A stretch of DNA of 64,000 bases from the NCBI RefSeq assembly GCF_000688235.1, contig NZ_JHYO01000004.1:124001-188000 (forward strand), given 5' to 3'. A model generated the notes under the pieces. The model saw only the letters and a program-made list of their open reading frames with translations, made no database searches and was not told the origin of the DNA. Below, in pieces: positions 43,642 to 51,924 of this stretch. Position 1 is the stretch's first letter; each line of letters starts with the position of its first letter. The position numbers were made by a program, and so were the translations under genes. This stretch comes from Terasakiella pusilla DSM 6293. Lineage in GTDB: Bacteria > Pseudomonadota > Alphaproteobacteria > Rhodospirillales > Terasakiellaceae.

Positions 43642-44328
43642 ATGAAAAAGCTCATTGTTACCTCAGTTTTAAGTTTGTTACTCACCACAGCGCCTGTCAG
43701 TGCTGATGAGCCTTTGGCGGTGGTGGAACTCTTTACCTCCCAAGGGTGCTCCAGTTGTCCCCCCGCAGATGCATTTTTGGGGGAACTGTCCATGCGCCAA
43801 GATGTGCTGGCACTGGCCTATCATGTGGACTATTGGGACTATATCGGCTGGAAAGATATCTATGCCGACTCTGCATTTACGCAGCGCCAACGGGACTATG
43901 CCCACACTTTTGATTTACGATATGTCTATACCCCGCAAATGGTGGTGAATGGCACCACTGAGACATCGGGCAATGAACGTCGCAAGATCGTGGGTGCGAT
44001 TGAAGAGAACTTAAAGAGGTCCACTGACGTTCAATTCAGGGCGTCGGATCATCAGGTTGAGATTGATGGACCCGCCCAAGATCAGGCGGTTGCGATCTAT
44101 CAGGTGACTTATTTAAAGGAAGAGAAAACCGTGGTCCGCCGAGGGGAAAACCGTGGCAAAATCCTGAGTGAATATAATATCGTCACCGATTTGGTTGAGC
44201 TTTCTGAATGGCGCGGGGGGAGATATGTTTTCTCGCTTGAAGATGATCTGGAAGATGAAAGTTCTTCTAGGGCACTGTTTTTACAGAGAAAAGGTGATTT
44301 GAAAATTATTGCCGCCTTAAAACTGTAA
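43642..44328 (+). CDS. DUF1223 secreted thioredoxin-fold protein
   Basis: 228 residues. N-terminal signal peptide (MKKLIVTSVLSLLLTTAPVSA), then the DUF1223 block VVELFTSQGCSSCPPADAFL, HVDYWDYIGWKD and YTPQMVVNGTTE. The CSSC pair recalls a thioredoxin-like active site, so a periplasmic redox role is plausible but unproven. Confidence 0.88.
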   Translation: MKKLIVTSVLSLLLTTAPVSADEPLAVVELFTSQGCSSCPPADAFLGELSMRQDVLALAYHVDYWDYIGWKDIYADSAFTQRQRDYAHTFDLRYVYTPQMVVNGTTETSGNERRKIVGAIEENLKRSTDVQFRASDHQVEIDGPAQDQAVAIYQVTYLKEEKTVVRRGENRGKILSEYNIVTDLVELSEWRGGRYVFSLEDDLEDESSSRALFLQRKGDLKIIAALKL

Positions 44329-44394
44329 TGTGGCTGACCTTGAAAAAAGATCACGCCGACCCCATATCCTCAAAAAAGCGGAATGGAGGTGCCT

Positions 44395-44610
44395 ATGTTA
44401 TTTGGACTGACTTTACGTGAAGCCCCCAAGGAGAAAGCAAACCTTCCCTTGAGTGGCCCTTACAGCGCAGGCGGGGACGAACCGCCCTTGCGTGAATTGT
44501 TGGAAGATCCTTTGATCCATATGGTCGCAAGATCTGATAAAATCGGACGGGACCAATTGGTCGGGTGTGTTGAAAATATGCGAAGACGCCTGAATAAAAA
44601 CTCCTGCTAA
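44395..44610 (+). CDS. Small hypothetical protein
   Basis: 71 residues from ATG 44395, with GGAGG 5 bases upstream, the main evidence that it is translated. No recognised domain; a basic C-terminus (NMRRRLNKNSC) follows an acidic middle. A strong terminator follows at 44624, consistent with a real end of transcript. Confidence 0.55.
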   Translation: MLFGLTLREAPKEKANLPLSGPYSAGGDEPPLRELLEDPLIHMVARSDKIGRDQLVGCVENMRRRLNKNSC

Positions 44611-44623
44611 TAGAGCGAAGACG

Positions 44624-44661
44624 AAAAACGCCGCTGATTGATCATCATCAGCGGCGTTTTT
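44624..44661. terminator. Bidirectional terminator between the small gene and htpG
   Basis: AAAAACGCCGCTGA and TCAGCGGCGTTTTT form a 14-bp perfect stem with a 10-base loop, with T-runs on either strand. It serves the plus-strand run ending at 44610 and htpG on the minus strand. Confidence 0.9.
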
Positions 44662-44681
44662 TTGTGTTTAATCCGGCTGGC

Positions 44682-46547
44682 TTAGACCAGACCTTTTTCC
44701 ATCGCACTTGTCAGGCGTTTGGCAAAGGCCGTCATGTCCGGCACGGTTTCGCCTTCGATGATGCGCGCTTGATCCAGCAACAGGTGGGCGGCGTCATCCA
44801 GTGTTTGGCTGGTGCCGTCCACAGACAGATCAACCAACTTTTTGATCAGGGAGTGGGTCGGGTTCAGCTCCAGAATCGGGGCTTCGTTCGGCACGTCCTG
44901 ACCATGTTGTTTCAACATGCGTTGCAGGTTGCGATCCATTGCGCTTTCGCTGGCAACGATACAAACCGCACTGTCTGTCAACCGATCGGTGGAACGCACT
45001 TCCTGTACCTCGTCACCCAACACGACCTTAAAGGCCGCGCACAGGCGATCGATGGCATCTTTATCAGCTGCGTCTTCCTTCTTGTCGTCTTCGGCGTCAT
45101 CGCCGTCCTTTTTGATCTTGGACAGGTCCGCACCGCCTTTGGTGATGGACTGGAAGGACTTTTCTTCAAACTGAGAAACAGCCGGAATCCAGAATTCATC
45201 AATCGGGTCGGTCATAAACAGGACTTCCACGCCCTTGGCCTTAAACCCTTCCAATTGTGGGGAGCGTTTCAGGCTATCAAGGTCTTCACCGGAGATGTAA
45301 TAGATCTGGTCCTGACCGTCTTTCATGCGCTCGACATATTCGGCAAGGCTGACCCACTCGTCACCATGGGTGGATTTAAAGCGTGCCAAGCTCAGGCACT
45401 CTTTTCGATGGGCGAAATCTTCGTAGATGCCTTCTTTCATCACGGCACCAAAAGTATCCCAGAACGTGCTGTAGCCTTCGGTGTCTTTCTCAGCTTTCTT
45501 TTTCAGCTCGCTCAGGATTTTTTTGGTCAGGCCGGCTTTGATTTTGGCCAAGACCGGATTGTGTTGCAACATCTCGCGCGATACGTTCAGCGGCAGATCA
45601 CCGCTATCCACAACACCGCGCACAAAACGCAGATATTGCGGGATGACCTCGTCACAATCATCGGTGATGAAGACGCGGTTGACGTAAAGTTTCAGGTGGT
45701 TTTTACGTTCCGGCGTAAACAGGTCCAGGGGGCGCGAGCCGGGGATGAACAACAGGTTGGTATATTCGATTACCCCTTCGACTTTATTGTGCAGGGTCAG
45801 CCATGGTTCATCAAAGGCGTGGGCGACGTGGTGATAGAACTCTTTATACTGTTCTTCACTGATGTCTTTTGCCGCGCGCGTCCAGATGGCAGAGGCGCTG
45901 TTTAGCGTCTCTTCTTCTTCCCCCAACAAAACGATCGGAATATCGATATGGTCGGAATAGGTGGTGACGATGTTGCGCAGGCGCATGTCTTCGAGATATT
46001 CGCCCTGATCTTCGCGCAGGTGCATCACAATGGTGGTGCCGTGGCTGTCGCGTTCGGCATCGGTGATGGTATATTCCCCTTCGCCGTTGCTTTCCCACGC
46101 CCAGGCTTTGTCTTCGCCGGCTTTACGGGTGGTGACGACGACTTTTTCTGCCACCATGAAGGACGAATAGAAACCGACCCCAAATTGCCCGATCAGGTTA
46201 ACGTCTGTTTTACCGGATTCTTCCGCCGCCTTAATAAAGGCTTCGGTACCGGATTTGGCGATGGTCCCCAGATTGTTGATGAGGTCATCGTGGTTCATGC
46301 CGATACCGTTATCAGCAATGGTCAGCGTCTTTGCGTCTTTGTCTACTTTCAGCGTGATGCGAAAGTTCGAGTCGCCTTCGCTTAGGCTGGAATCTGTCTG
46401 GGATTCATACCGTAACTTGTCGCACGCATCCGATGCGTTAGAGATGAGTTCGCGTAGGAAGATCTCTTTATTGCTATAAAGGGAATGGGTGACGATGTGC
46501 AGAAGTTTGCTGACTTCTGCCTGAAACGAGAGTTTTTCCTCAGTCAT
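44682..46547 (-). CDS. htpG: Molecular chaperone HtpG (Hsp90)
   Basis: 621 residues from ATG 46547; the in-frame TTG 12 bases upstream is less likely. N-terminal GHKL ATPase: FLRELISNASDACDKLRY (Mg/ATP asparagine), IADNGIGM and FGVGFYSSFMVA. The middle domain has the NVSREMLQ segment and the C-terminal dimer region is complete. ATP-dependent client folding under stress. Its 5' region is divergent from the hibernation factor gene; no clear heat-shock promoter was identified by eye. Confidence 0.96.
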   Translation of the reverse strand: MTEEKLSFQAEVSKLLHIVTHSLYSNKEIFLRELISNASDACDKLRYESQTDSSLSEGDSNFRITLKVDKDAKTLTIADNGIGMNHDDLINNLGTIAKSGTEAFIKAAEESGKTDVNLIGQFGVGFYSSFMVAEKVVVTTRKAGEDKAWAWESNGEGEYTITDAERDSHGTTIVMHLREDQGEYLEDMRLRNIVTTYSDHIDIPIVLLGEEEETLNSASAIWTRAAKDISEEQYKEFYHHVAHAFDEPWLTLHNKVEGVIEYTNLLFIPGSRPLDLFTPERKNHLKLYVNRVFITDDCDEVIPQYLRFVRGVVDSGDLPLNVSREMLQHNPVLAKIKAGLTKKILSELKKKAEKDTEGYSTFWDTFGAVMKEGIYEDFAHRKECLSLARFKSTHGDEWVSLAEYVERMKDGQDQIYYISGEDLDSLKRSPQLEGFKAKGVEVLFMTDPIDEFWIPAVSQFEEKSFQSITKGGADLSKIKKDGDDAEDDKKEDAADKDAIDRLCAAFKVVLGDEVQEVRSTDRLTDSAVCIVASESAMDRNLQRMLKQHGQDVPNEAPILELNPTHSLIKKLVDLSVDGTSQTLDDAAHLLLDQARIIEGETVPDMTAFAKRLTSAMEKGLV

Positions 46548-46772
46548 TGTAGAATTCAAATGCCCCTAAATTGAAAATGGATGATGATGGATATGTTCAA
46601 ATTAAATTATGGATGCAAGCCCTTATTGTAAAGAATCTGCAAAAATCTAGCTGTCTAATGTTGCCAATGGGCGATTAAGCAGGTATGAGAAGGAGAATTT
46701 TCGTAGATTGCAGCGCCTTGTTTTGGCGGTTGCGTCATAATATAGTAAAAGAATAATAGGGCTCGAGTTAAA

Positions 46773-47132
46773 ATGCAGTCTCCTTTGCAAATCGTTTTTC
46801 GCGACGTTGATCACTCTGACGCTGTAGAAGCGCGTATCCGCGAAAAAGTAGAAATGTTGGAAAAACATTCCGACAAAATTGTTAGCTGTCGTGTGACTGT
46901 AAGTGCACCGCACAAAAGCAAAACAAAAGGCAACATGTATGATATCCGTCTTGATATCTCCATGCCGGGTGAAGAAATCGTTGTAAACAAAACACACAAT
47001 GATGATCATTCCCATGAAGACGTTTACGTGACGCTGCGTGATGCATTTGACGCTGCACGTCGTCAGATTAAAGAATGGGTTCAACGTAACCGCGGTGAAG
47101 TCAAGCAGCACGAAGACGTTGTTGTTGACTAA
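46773..47132 (+). CDS. hpf: Ribosome hibernation promoting factor, short form (HPF/RaiA)
   Basis: 119 residues, the short type. Binds the 30S subunit in stationary phase. Beta-alpha-beta-beta-beta-alpha fold visible from QIVFRDVDHSDAVEARIREKVEML to DVYVTLRDAFDAARRQIKEW. rpoN, the frequent partner, is not adjacent. The region 46548-46772 between it and htpG is AT-rich and carries divergent promoters, with no other gene. Confidence 0.9.
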   Translation: MQSPLQIVFRDVDHSDAVEARIREKVEMLEKHSDKIVSCRVTVSAPHKSKTKGNMYDIRLDISMPGEEIVVNKTHNDDHSHEDVYVTLRDAFDAARRQIKEWVQRNRGEVKQHEDVVVD

Positions 47133-47159
47133 TCTGCGCTGTTTTGCCAGACGAATAGA

Positions 47160-47194
47160 GAAACCCGCTTTCGATGAAGGCGGGTTTCTTTTTT
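47160..47194 (+). terminator. Rho-independent terminator after hpf
   Basis: GAAACCCGC and GCGGGTTTC form a 9-bp stem with an 11-base loop and six Ts, 28 bases after the stop codon. Confidence 0.9.
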
Positions 47195-47231
47195 GTTTGT
47201 ATACATCTTAAAAAATTATATGTATACAAAC
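47195..47231. repeat. Perfect 12-bp inverted repeat with two TGTATACA palindromes
   Basis: GTTTGTATACAT and ATGTATACAAAC are exact inverted copies separated by 13 AT-rich bases, directly after the hpf terminator. Each arm holds TGTATACA, itself a palindrome, so there are two operator-like sites about 23 bases apart. TnGTATACnA-type sites are bound by GntR-family regulators. The gap 47133-47524 also has the fpr promoter at 47379 and otherwise nothing I can name. Confidence 0.6.
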
Positions 47232-47378
47232 AATAAGAGTTGCGATATGGTGAATTGAACATAGCGCGTATATTCGCTTTACATTAACTATGTGTGGTAG
47301 TAGGAAACTTGTGACGACGGCTTTTGCGATTCATTCTCAACGAAAGAATCTCTATTTAATTACACGATATATTTGTAA

Positions 47379-47406
47379 TTGACAAATAATTAACACACTT
47401 TATTGT
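47379..47406 (+). promoter_or_regulatory. Possible promoter for fpr
   Basis: TTGACA (47379-47384) and TATTGT (47401-47406) with a 16-base spacer, about 120 bases before the fpr ATG. Confidence 0.4.
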
Positions 47407-47524
47407 GCAATTAAATTTGAGGCAGACAAGATGTCGCCGTCATGTTGGATTAACCGGACAAACCGTTAAAGTGGGGGTGACCCTATCTGACTGGTGCTGG
47501 CCTTAAAAACGATAAGAGAGAGTT

Positions 47525-48298
47525 ATGGCATTTTTTCAGGAAGACGTATTAGAAGTAAAACACTGGAATGATACGTTGTTCAGCTTTAAAACGACGCGTT
47601 CGGATGCGTTGCGTTTTCACAATGGTCATTTTGTCATGATCGGTCTGGAAGTTGAAGGTAAGCCTTTGATGCGCGCCTACAGTATTGCCAGCCCCAACTA
47701 TGACGAACAGCTCGAATTTTTGAGCATTAAAGTCCCGAACGGTCCGCTGACATCGCGCTTGCAGCACCTTAAGGTTGGCGACAAGCTGCTGGTCAGCAAA
47801 AAGCCGGTCGGCACGTTGGTCGTGGACGATTTGACGCCTGCGAAAAACCTCTTTCTCTTTGCGACAGGTACTGGCCTTGCGCCATTCATGAGCATCATCC
47901 GTGATTTTGAAACATACGAGCGTTTCGACAAAGTGATCCTGTGCCATGGTGTGCGTTATGTCAGTGAATTGGCCTATCATGATTACATCAAAAACGAATT
48001 GCCGAACCACGAATATCTCGGCGAGTTGATTTCGGAGAAACTGGTCTATTATCCAACGGTCACGCGGGAGCCGTTTGAAAATCAGGGCCGCATCACGCAT
48101 CTGATCGAAAATGGCAAGCTGTGTCAGGATCTAGGTCTGCCGCAACTGAACCCGGAAACTGATCGCGCCATGATTTGTGGGAGCCAAGTGATGAACGAAG
48201 ATACGTGTAAAATCCTTGATGATCTGGGCTTTAAAGCATCTGACCACACCGGCCATGCAGCGGATTATGTGATCGAACGCGCGTTCGTTGAACGCTAA
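47525..48298 (+). CDS. fpr: Ferredoxin-NADP(+) reductase
   Basis: 257 residues, bacterial subclass I length. FAD domain with RAYSIASPNYDEQLEF and the NADP-binding domain with FATGTGLAPFMSIIRD; the C-terminus ends AFVER, in keeping with the bacterial FPR type. Moves electrons between NADPH and ferredoxin or flavodoxin, often induced by oxidative stress. The terminator at 48349 follows. Confidence 0.92.
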   Translation: MAFFQEDVLEVKHWNDTLFSFKTTRSDALRFHNGHFVMIGLEVEGKPLMRAYSIASPNYDEQLEFLSIKVPNGPLTSRLQHLKVGDKLLVSKKPVGTLVVDDLTPAKNLFLFATGTGLAPFMSIIRDFETYERFDKVILCHGVRYVSELAYHDYIKNELPNHEYLGELISEKLVYYPTVTREPFENQGRITHLIENGKLCQDLGLPQLNPETDRAMICGSQVMNEDTCKILDDLGFKASDHTGHAADYVIERAFVER

Positions 48299-48348
48299 CC
48301 TGATCCGACGAATACCCCAGCCGTAAGGTTGGTTTTGTAAGGCTTTTC

Positions 48349-48380
48349 AACACCCTGACTGATCCGGTCAGGGTGTTTTT
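48349..48380 (+). terminator. Rho-independent terminator after fpr
   Basis: AACACCCTGAC and GTCAGGGTGTT form an 11-bp stem with a 7-base loop, then a T-run to 48380. Confidence 0.9.
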
Positions 48381-48446
48381 GTTTGGCGTTTTTAGAAAAG
48401 TAGGATATATAATCCACAAACCTTACACCTACTGGAATGTGTCTTT

Positions 48447-48851
48447 ATGGGTCACAAGCTGAAACAGTTTATGAAAGCGGGGCGCGCCGATATATCGGCT
48501 GTGCTGTTGATCGCGTTTCTGTTTCAATTGCTGACGCCCATTGTTGTTCTTGCTAGCGAACGATCGCTTAATAGCGAGTTTGAAGATGCCTTGCGCGCCA
48601 GTATTTGCCGCGTGCTTGTGGACACATCCGAGACCGATTCCAACCAGCCAAGCCATACAGACGGTTTTGTCTGTGATTGGTGTGTGCTGTGTCATGTAGA
48701 TGTAAAAACGGATTACGACCTCCTTCCCGAAGTCGTTAAACGTCATCCTCTTGCCGGACTCCCCCAGTCCATAGAAGGAATGGACCGAGGCCATTTTATC
48801 AGCTCAATCGCTGCACGGCCCTCTGCTCCCCGCGCGCCCCCATACGCTTAA
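48447..48851 (+). CDS. DUF2946-like small protein upstream of the copper receptor
   Basis: 134 residues. One hydrophobic helix near the N-terminus (about 18-36), then a segment with CDWCVLCHVD (a cysteine and histidine cluster of possible metal-binding type) and an end rich in A, P and R. This resembles DUF2946 proteins, which often sit beside copper TonB receptors. The family assignment rests on layout and neighbourhood, so it is moderate. The receptor gene follows after a hairpin at 48923. Confidence 0.6.
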   Translation: MGHKLKQFMKAGRADISAVLLIAFLFQLLTPIVVLASERSLNSEFEDALRASICRVLVDTSETDSNQPSHTDGFVCDWCVLCHVDVKTDYDLLPEVVKRHPLAGLPQSIEGMDRGHFISSIAARPSAPRAPPYA

Positions 48852-48922
48852 GCTTTTCCCCCTCAAGGGTGGGAGAACCTTAGTAATTGCCACCTCTTTA
48901 AGGCGCTTTCATCTTTGAGATT

Positions 48923-48979
48923 GCACAAAAGAAAGAGGGGTGCAGCGTCTGCGTGCGTTCCTCTTTCTTTGTGCTTTTT
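48923..48979 (+). terminator. Terminator-like hairpin in the receptor leader
   Basis: GCACAAAAGAAAGAGG and CCTCTTTCTTTGTGC pair with one bulged base around a 21-base loop, then five Ts. It lies between the DUF2946-like gene and the receptor gene, 34 bases before the ATG, so it may reduce readthrough or act as a regulated leader element. Confidence 0.7.
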
Positions 48980-49012
48980 AGCCAAAGTTTTCCATTCTTT
49001 CGAGTTTATATC

Positions 49013-51079
49013 ATGAAACGTAACCAGCTGTTATGGGGCGCGGCCCTGTGCGCGCTCTTGCCTTATGCCTCCGCCTCTGCAAACGATACCGTTGTCCTGC
49101 CTGAAGTGGTCAGCGAAGGCCGCTTTGAAACGCCGGAACGCCTCGTTCTGGATTTTGAAGAAGATATTCATCTGCCGGTCAAAGATGGCGGTGACCTGCT
49201 GCGCTCGCTGCCGGGTGTGAGTGGCAGTCGTATGGGCAGCCATGGGATCGACCCTTTCATTCGCGGGCAAAAGCAAAGTCAGATCAACATTATCGATGAT
49301 GGCGTGATCGTTCAGGGCGGCTGTCCCAACCGTATGGACCCGCCGTCCTCTTTCCTGTCCTTGGAAGGGAATGACGAGCTGATCGTGGAGAAAGGTTATA
49401 GCTCGGTGGAGCATGGCGCAGGCGGGTGTGGCGGTACGGTCATGACCCGGCGTAATGCCCCGGTCTTTGAAGAAGGCCGCACGACCAAAGTCTCCACAGG
49501 GGGAGGCTACGACAGCAATGGTGATGCCCGTAACGCGTATGTCAAAGGTGCCGTTGGCTTTGAAAATGGCGGCTACGTGCGCGCCAATATCGAGATGAAG
49601 AAGGCGCGCTCCTATGAAGATGGCAACGGCCAAGACGTGCGCGCCGGATTTAAAAACCATGGCGGGCGCGTTGATGTGGGCTTTAACCCAACCGATACCA
49701 CCAGCCTAAGCGTCGGTGCACAGATCGACAGTACCAGCGATGCGCTGTTTGCCGGTGCGGGTATGGATGCACCAAAATCTGATTTGTTTGCCCTACGCGG
49801 TAAACTGGATCAACAGATCGATTTAGGGGCGTTTAACATGTTCAAGGCCTCAGCCTACATCAGTCAGGTTGAGCACATTATGGATAACTTCAGTTTGCGT
49901 GACCGTGTCGGTACGGGGATGTTGACCGAATCGGAAACACAAAACGTTGGCGCAAAAGCCACGCTGGAAAATGACGGGCTGCTGCTGGGGGCGGACATGC
50001 GCTTTAGCAGCAAGGATGCGCTGCGTTATATGGGGGCGCAAAACAATATCTACGCCTCCGGCAACGAACATGCCTACATGTGGCCCGGCATGAAGACCAG
50101 TCAGATTGGCCTGTTTGGAGAGAAGGACTATAGCCTGAGCCCATCGTCCAAGGTCAAGGTGGGCTTGCGTTATGATTACATCCATGCCCATGCAGGCAAA
50201 GCGGATCTGGTCTCATCCCGAACCAACCGGTCTGCAAGCGATATGTATCAGCTCTATTATGGCACCCGCTGGGACGATCAGGATGAACATAATATCGGCG
50301 GCTTGATCCGTTTTGATCATCAGGTCAATAAAAACTGGGCTCTCAATGCTAACCTGTCACGCGTCGTGCGCACAGCGGATGAAACAGAACGTGCCATGGC
50401 GGGCGATCATGCGACGGAGAGTATGCGTTGGATCGGTAATCCAAATATTGACCCTGAACAGCACCATCAGTTTGAGGTCGGCAGTACCCTGAATATGGAG
50501 CGTTGGAACCTGTCCGGTTCGGCCTATTACAACAAAGTATCGGACTACATCCTGCGCGACCGTGCGCGTGGACAAGATGGGGTCTTGCGCACGGACGAAG
50601 CCAATATCTATCGTAACGTGGATGCGACCCTGATGGGGATGGAACTGGCAGCCGGGTTTGATCTGACAGAACGATTGTCCTTAGCGATGAATGCAGCCTA
50701 TACCTATGGGGAAAATGACAATGACAATCGTCCCCTGGCGCAAATTGCACCAATGGAATTTGGTACGTCTGTTGAATATAACGCCACTGACTGGATGGCA
50801 GGTTTGCAGGTCCGTGGGGCAGCGCGTCAAACCCGTGCGGATATCGAAGCTAACAACAACAGCGGCCTAGATGTGGGGGAAACCGGCGGCTATGCGGTCT
50901 TTGACCTGTACGGCAAGGTCTGGGCGTTTGAACCGGTGGATATCGCCATTGGCGTGACCAACCTGTTTGACAAAACCTACGCCAATCACCTGAACCGCGC
51001 CAGCAGCTTTGATGCGGATGTCACACAGGTGAATGAGCCGGGCCGTTCCTTCTTCGTGCGGATCAATGCTGATTTCTGA
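49013..51079 (+). CDS. TonB-dependent receptor, copper type (OprC/NosA-like)
   Basis: 688 residues from ATG 49013. Signal peptide (MKRNQLLWGAALCALLPYASASA), plug domain (about 45-160) and beta-barrel to the C-terminus ending in an aromatic-rich FVRINADF. The plug has GGCPNRMDPPSSF (about residues 102-114), a block typical of OprC/NosA copper receptors. The barrel carries many aromatic and methionine residues. Copper uptake or maturation of nitrous oxide reductase is the family role. It is followed, with a 14-base overlap, by a dedicated TonB gene. Confidence 0.85.
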   Translation: MKRNQLLWGAALCALLPYASASANDTVVLPEVVSEGRFETPERLVLDFEEDIHLPVKDGGDLLRSLPGVSGSRMGSHGIDPFIRGQKQSQINIIDDGVIVQGGCPNRMDPPSSFLSLEGNDELIVEKGYSSVEHGAGGCGGTVMTRRNAPVFEEGRTTKVSTGGGYDSNGDARNAYVKGAVGFENGGYVRANIEMKKARSYEDGNGQDVRAGFKNHGGRVDVGFNPTDTTSLSVGAQIDSTSDALFAGAGMDAPKSDLFALRGKLDQQIDLGAFNMFKASAYISQVEHIMDNFSLRDRVGTGMLTESETQNVGAKATLENDGLLLGADMRFSSKDALRYMGAQNNIYASGNEHAYMWPGMKTSQIGLFGEKDYSLSPSSKVKVGLRYDYIHAHAGKADLVSSRTNRSASDMYQLYYGTRWDDQDEHNIGGLIRFDHQVNKNWALNANLSRVVRTADETERAMAGDHATESMRWIGNPNIDPEQHHQFEVGSTLNMERWNLSGSAYYNKVSDYILRDRARGQDGVLRTDEANIYRNVDATLMGMELAAGFDLTERLSLAMNAAYTYGENDNDNRPLAQIAPMEFGTSVEYNATDWMAGLQVRGAARQTRADIEANNNSGLDVGETGGYAVFDLYGKVWAFEPVDIAIGVTNLFDKTYANHLNRASSFDADVTQVNEPGRSFFVRINADF

Positions 51080-51866
51080 TCCAGAAGAGGGTGAACTTGG
51101 GTGGAGGGGGATATCTGCGGATCTCCCCCTGTCCCAACGCCTCGGCTATGGTTTCGGTGCTGTCGTGCTGCATGGGGTGATCGGTGCCGCTTGTCTGATC
51201 GGGCTAAAAGGCCAAGGGCTGGAGATGCGCGAAGCGGTTGCGGCTGATGAAATCGCCATTTACGTGGAAACCGTCGTGCCGCCAGCGGTCGTGGAACAAG
51301 CCGTCGCGCCTCCAGCCCCCGTGCCTGAAATTGAGGAAGAGGTTGCGCAGCCTGAAGAGACGAGCGATGTCGAAGAACCGCCCTTACCTGTTAAAGACGA
51401 TGCGGATATGGTTTTACCCCGGGCCCGCATAAAAATGCTCGCCCCTGAGGCAAAGCCCACGCCACCGCAAAAAACGCTTGCTCCGCAAAAAACGCTTGCT
51501 CCGCAGCCGATACAGACTGCCTCTGTTCAAGGGCGCAAGGCCTCTTTACACGCACATCAGCAGGCAAAAGCGGAGTCGCCGCGGGGCTGGGTCAAACCAA
51601 GTTATCCGGCATATTTGCGCAATCCACCCCCCACTTATCCCAAATCCGCGCGCAAACGCAGGCTGGAAGGCGTCGTTCATTTGCGCGTTTGGGTGAGTGC
51701 TGAAGGTGGGGTGCAGGATATAAAAATTGCAACCAGCTGCGGCCATCGGCAATTGGATGAAGCGGCGGTCAAGGCGGTGCGCACCTGGCGCTTTCTCCCT
51801 GCCAAAAGAAATGGTGTTGTCCATGCGGGAGAGGTCATCGTCCCAGTCCGCTTCCGCCTTAAATGA
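51066..51866 (+). CDS. TonB-like energy transducer
   Basis: 266 residues from ATG 51066, inside the receptor's last codons. A short cytoplasmic start, one membrane helix (about 28-48), then a long proline-, glutamate- and valine-rich periplasmic linker. The C-terminal domain (about 185-266) reads PPTYPKSARKRRLEGVVHLRVW and ALKAVRTWRF in its usual form (here AAVKAVRTWRF). It should couple proton motive force to the preceding receptor. ExbB and ExbD are not adjacent. The linker contains the exact 18-base tandem repeat at 51465-51500 encoding PQKTLA twice. Confidence 0.87.
   Translation: MLISDPEEGELGWRGISADLPLSQRLGYGFGAVVLHGVIGAACLIGLKGQGLEMREAVAADEIAIYVETVVPPAVVEQAVAPPAPVPEIEEEVAQPEETSDVEEPPLPVKDDADMVLPRARIKMLAPEAKPTPPQKTLAPQKTLAPQPIQTASVQGRKASLHAHQQAKAESPRGWVKPSYPAYLRNPPPTYPKSARKRRLEGVVHLRVWVSAEGGVQDIKIATSCGHRQLDEAAVKAVRTWRFLPAKRNGVVHAGEVIVPVRFRLK
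51465..51500 (+). repeat. 18-bp tandem repeat in the tonB-like linker
   Basis: Two exact copies of CCGCAAAAAACGCTTGCT lie head to tail and encode PQKTLA twice. This region lengthens the periplasmic linker; copy number could vary by slipped-strand mispairing. Confidence 0.8.
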
Positions 51867-51924
51867 CAAGCGCGACACAGGATGCTTGCCCTGATAAAAA
51901 AACTGGTCCATTGTCTCGCGCATT

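Noticed and set aside
44664-45905. Long open frame antisense to htpG
   Set aside because: Shadow of htpG; composition does not look like a protein and no start signal is present.
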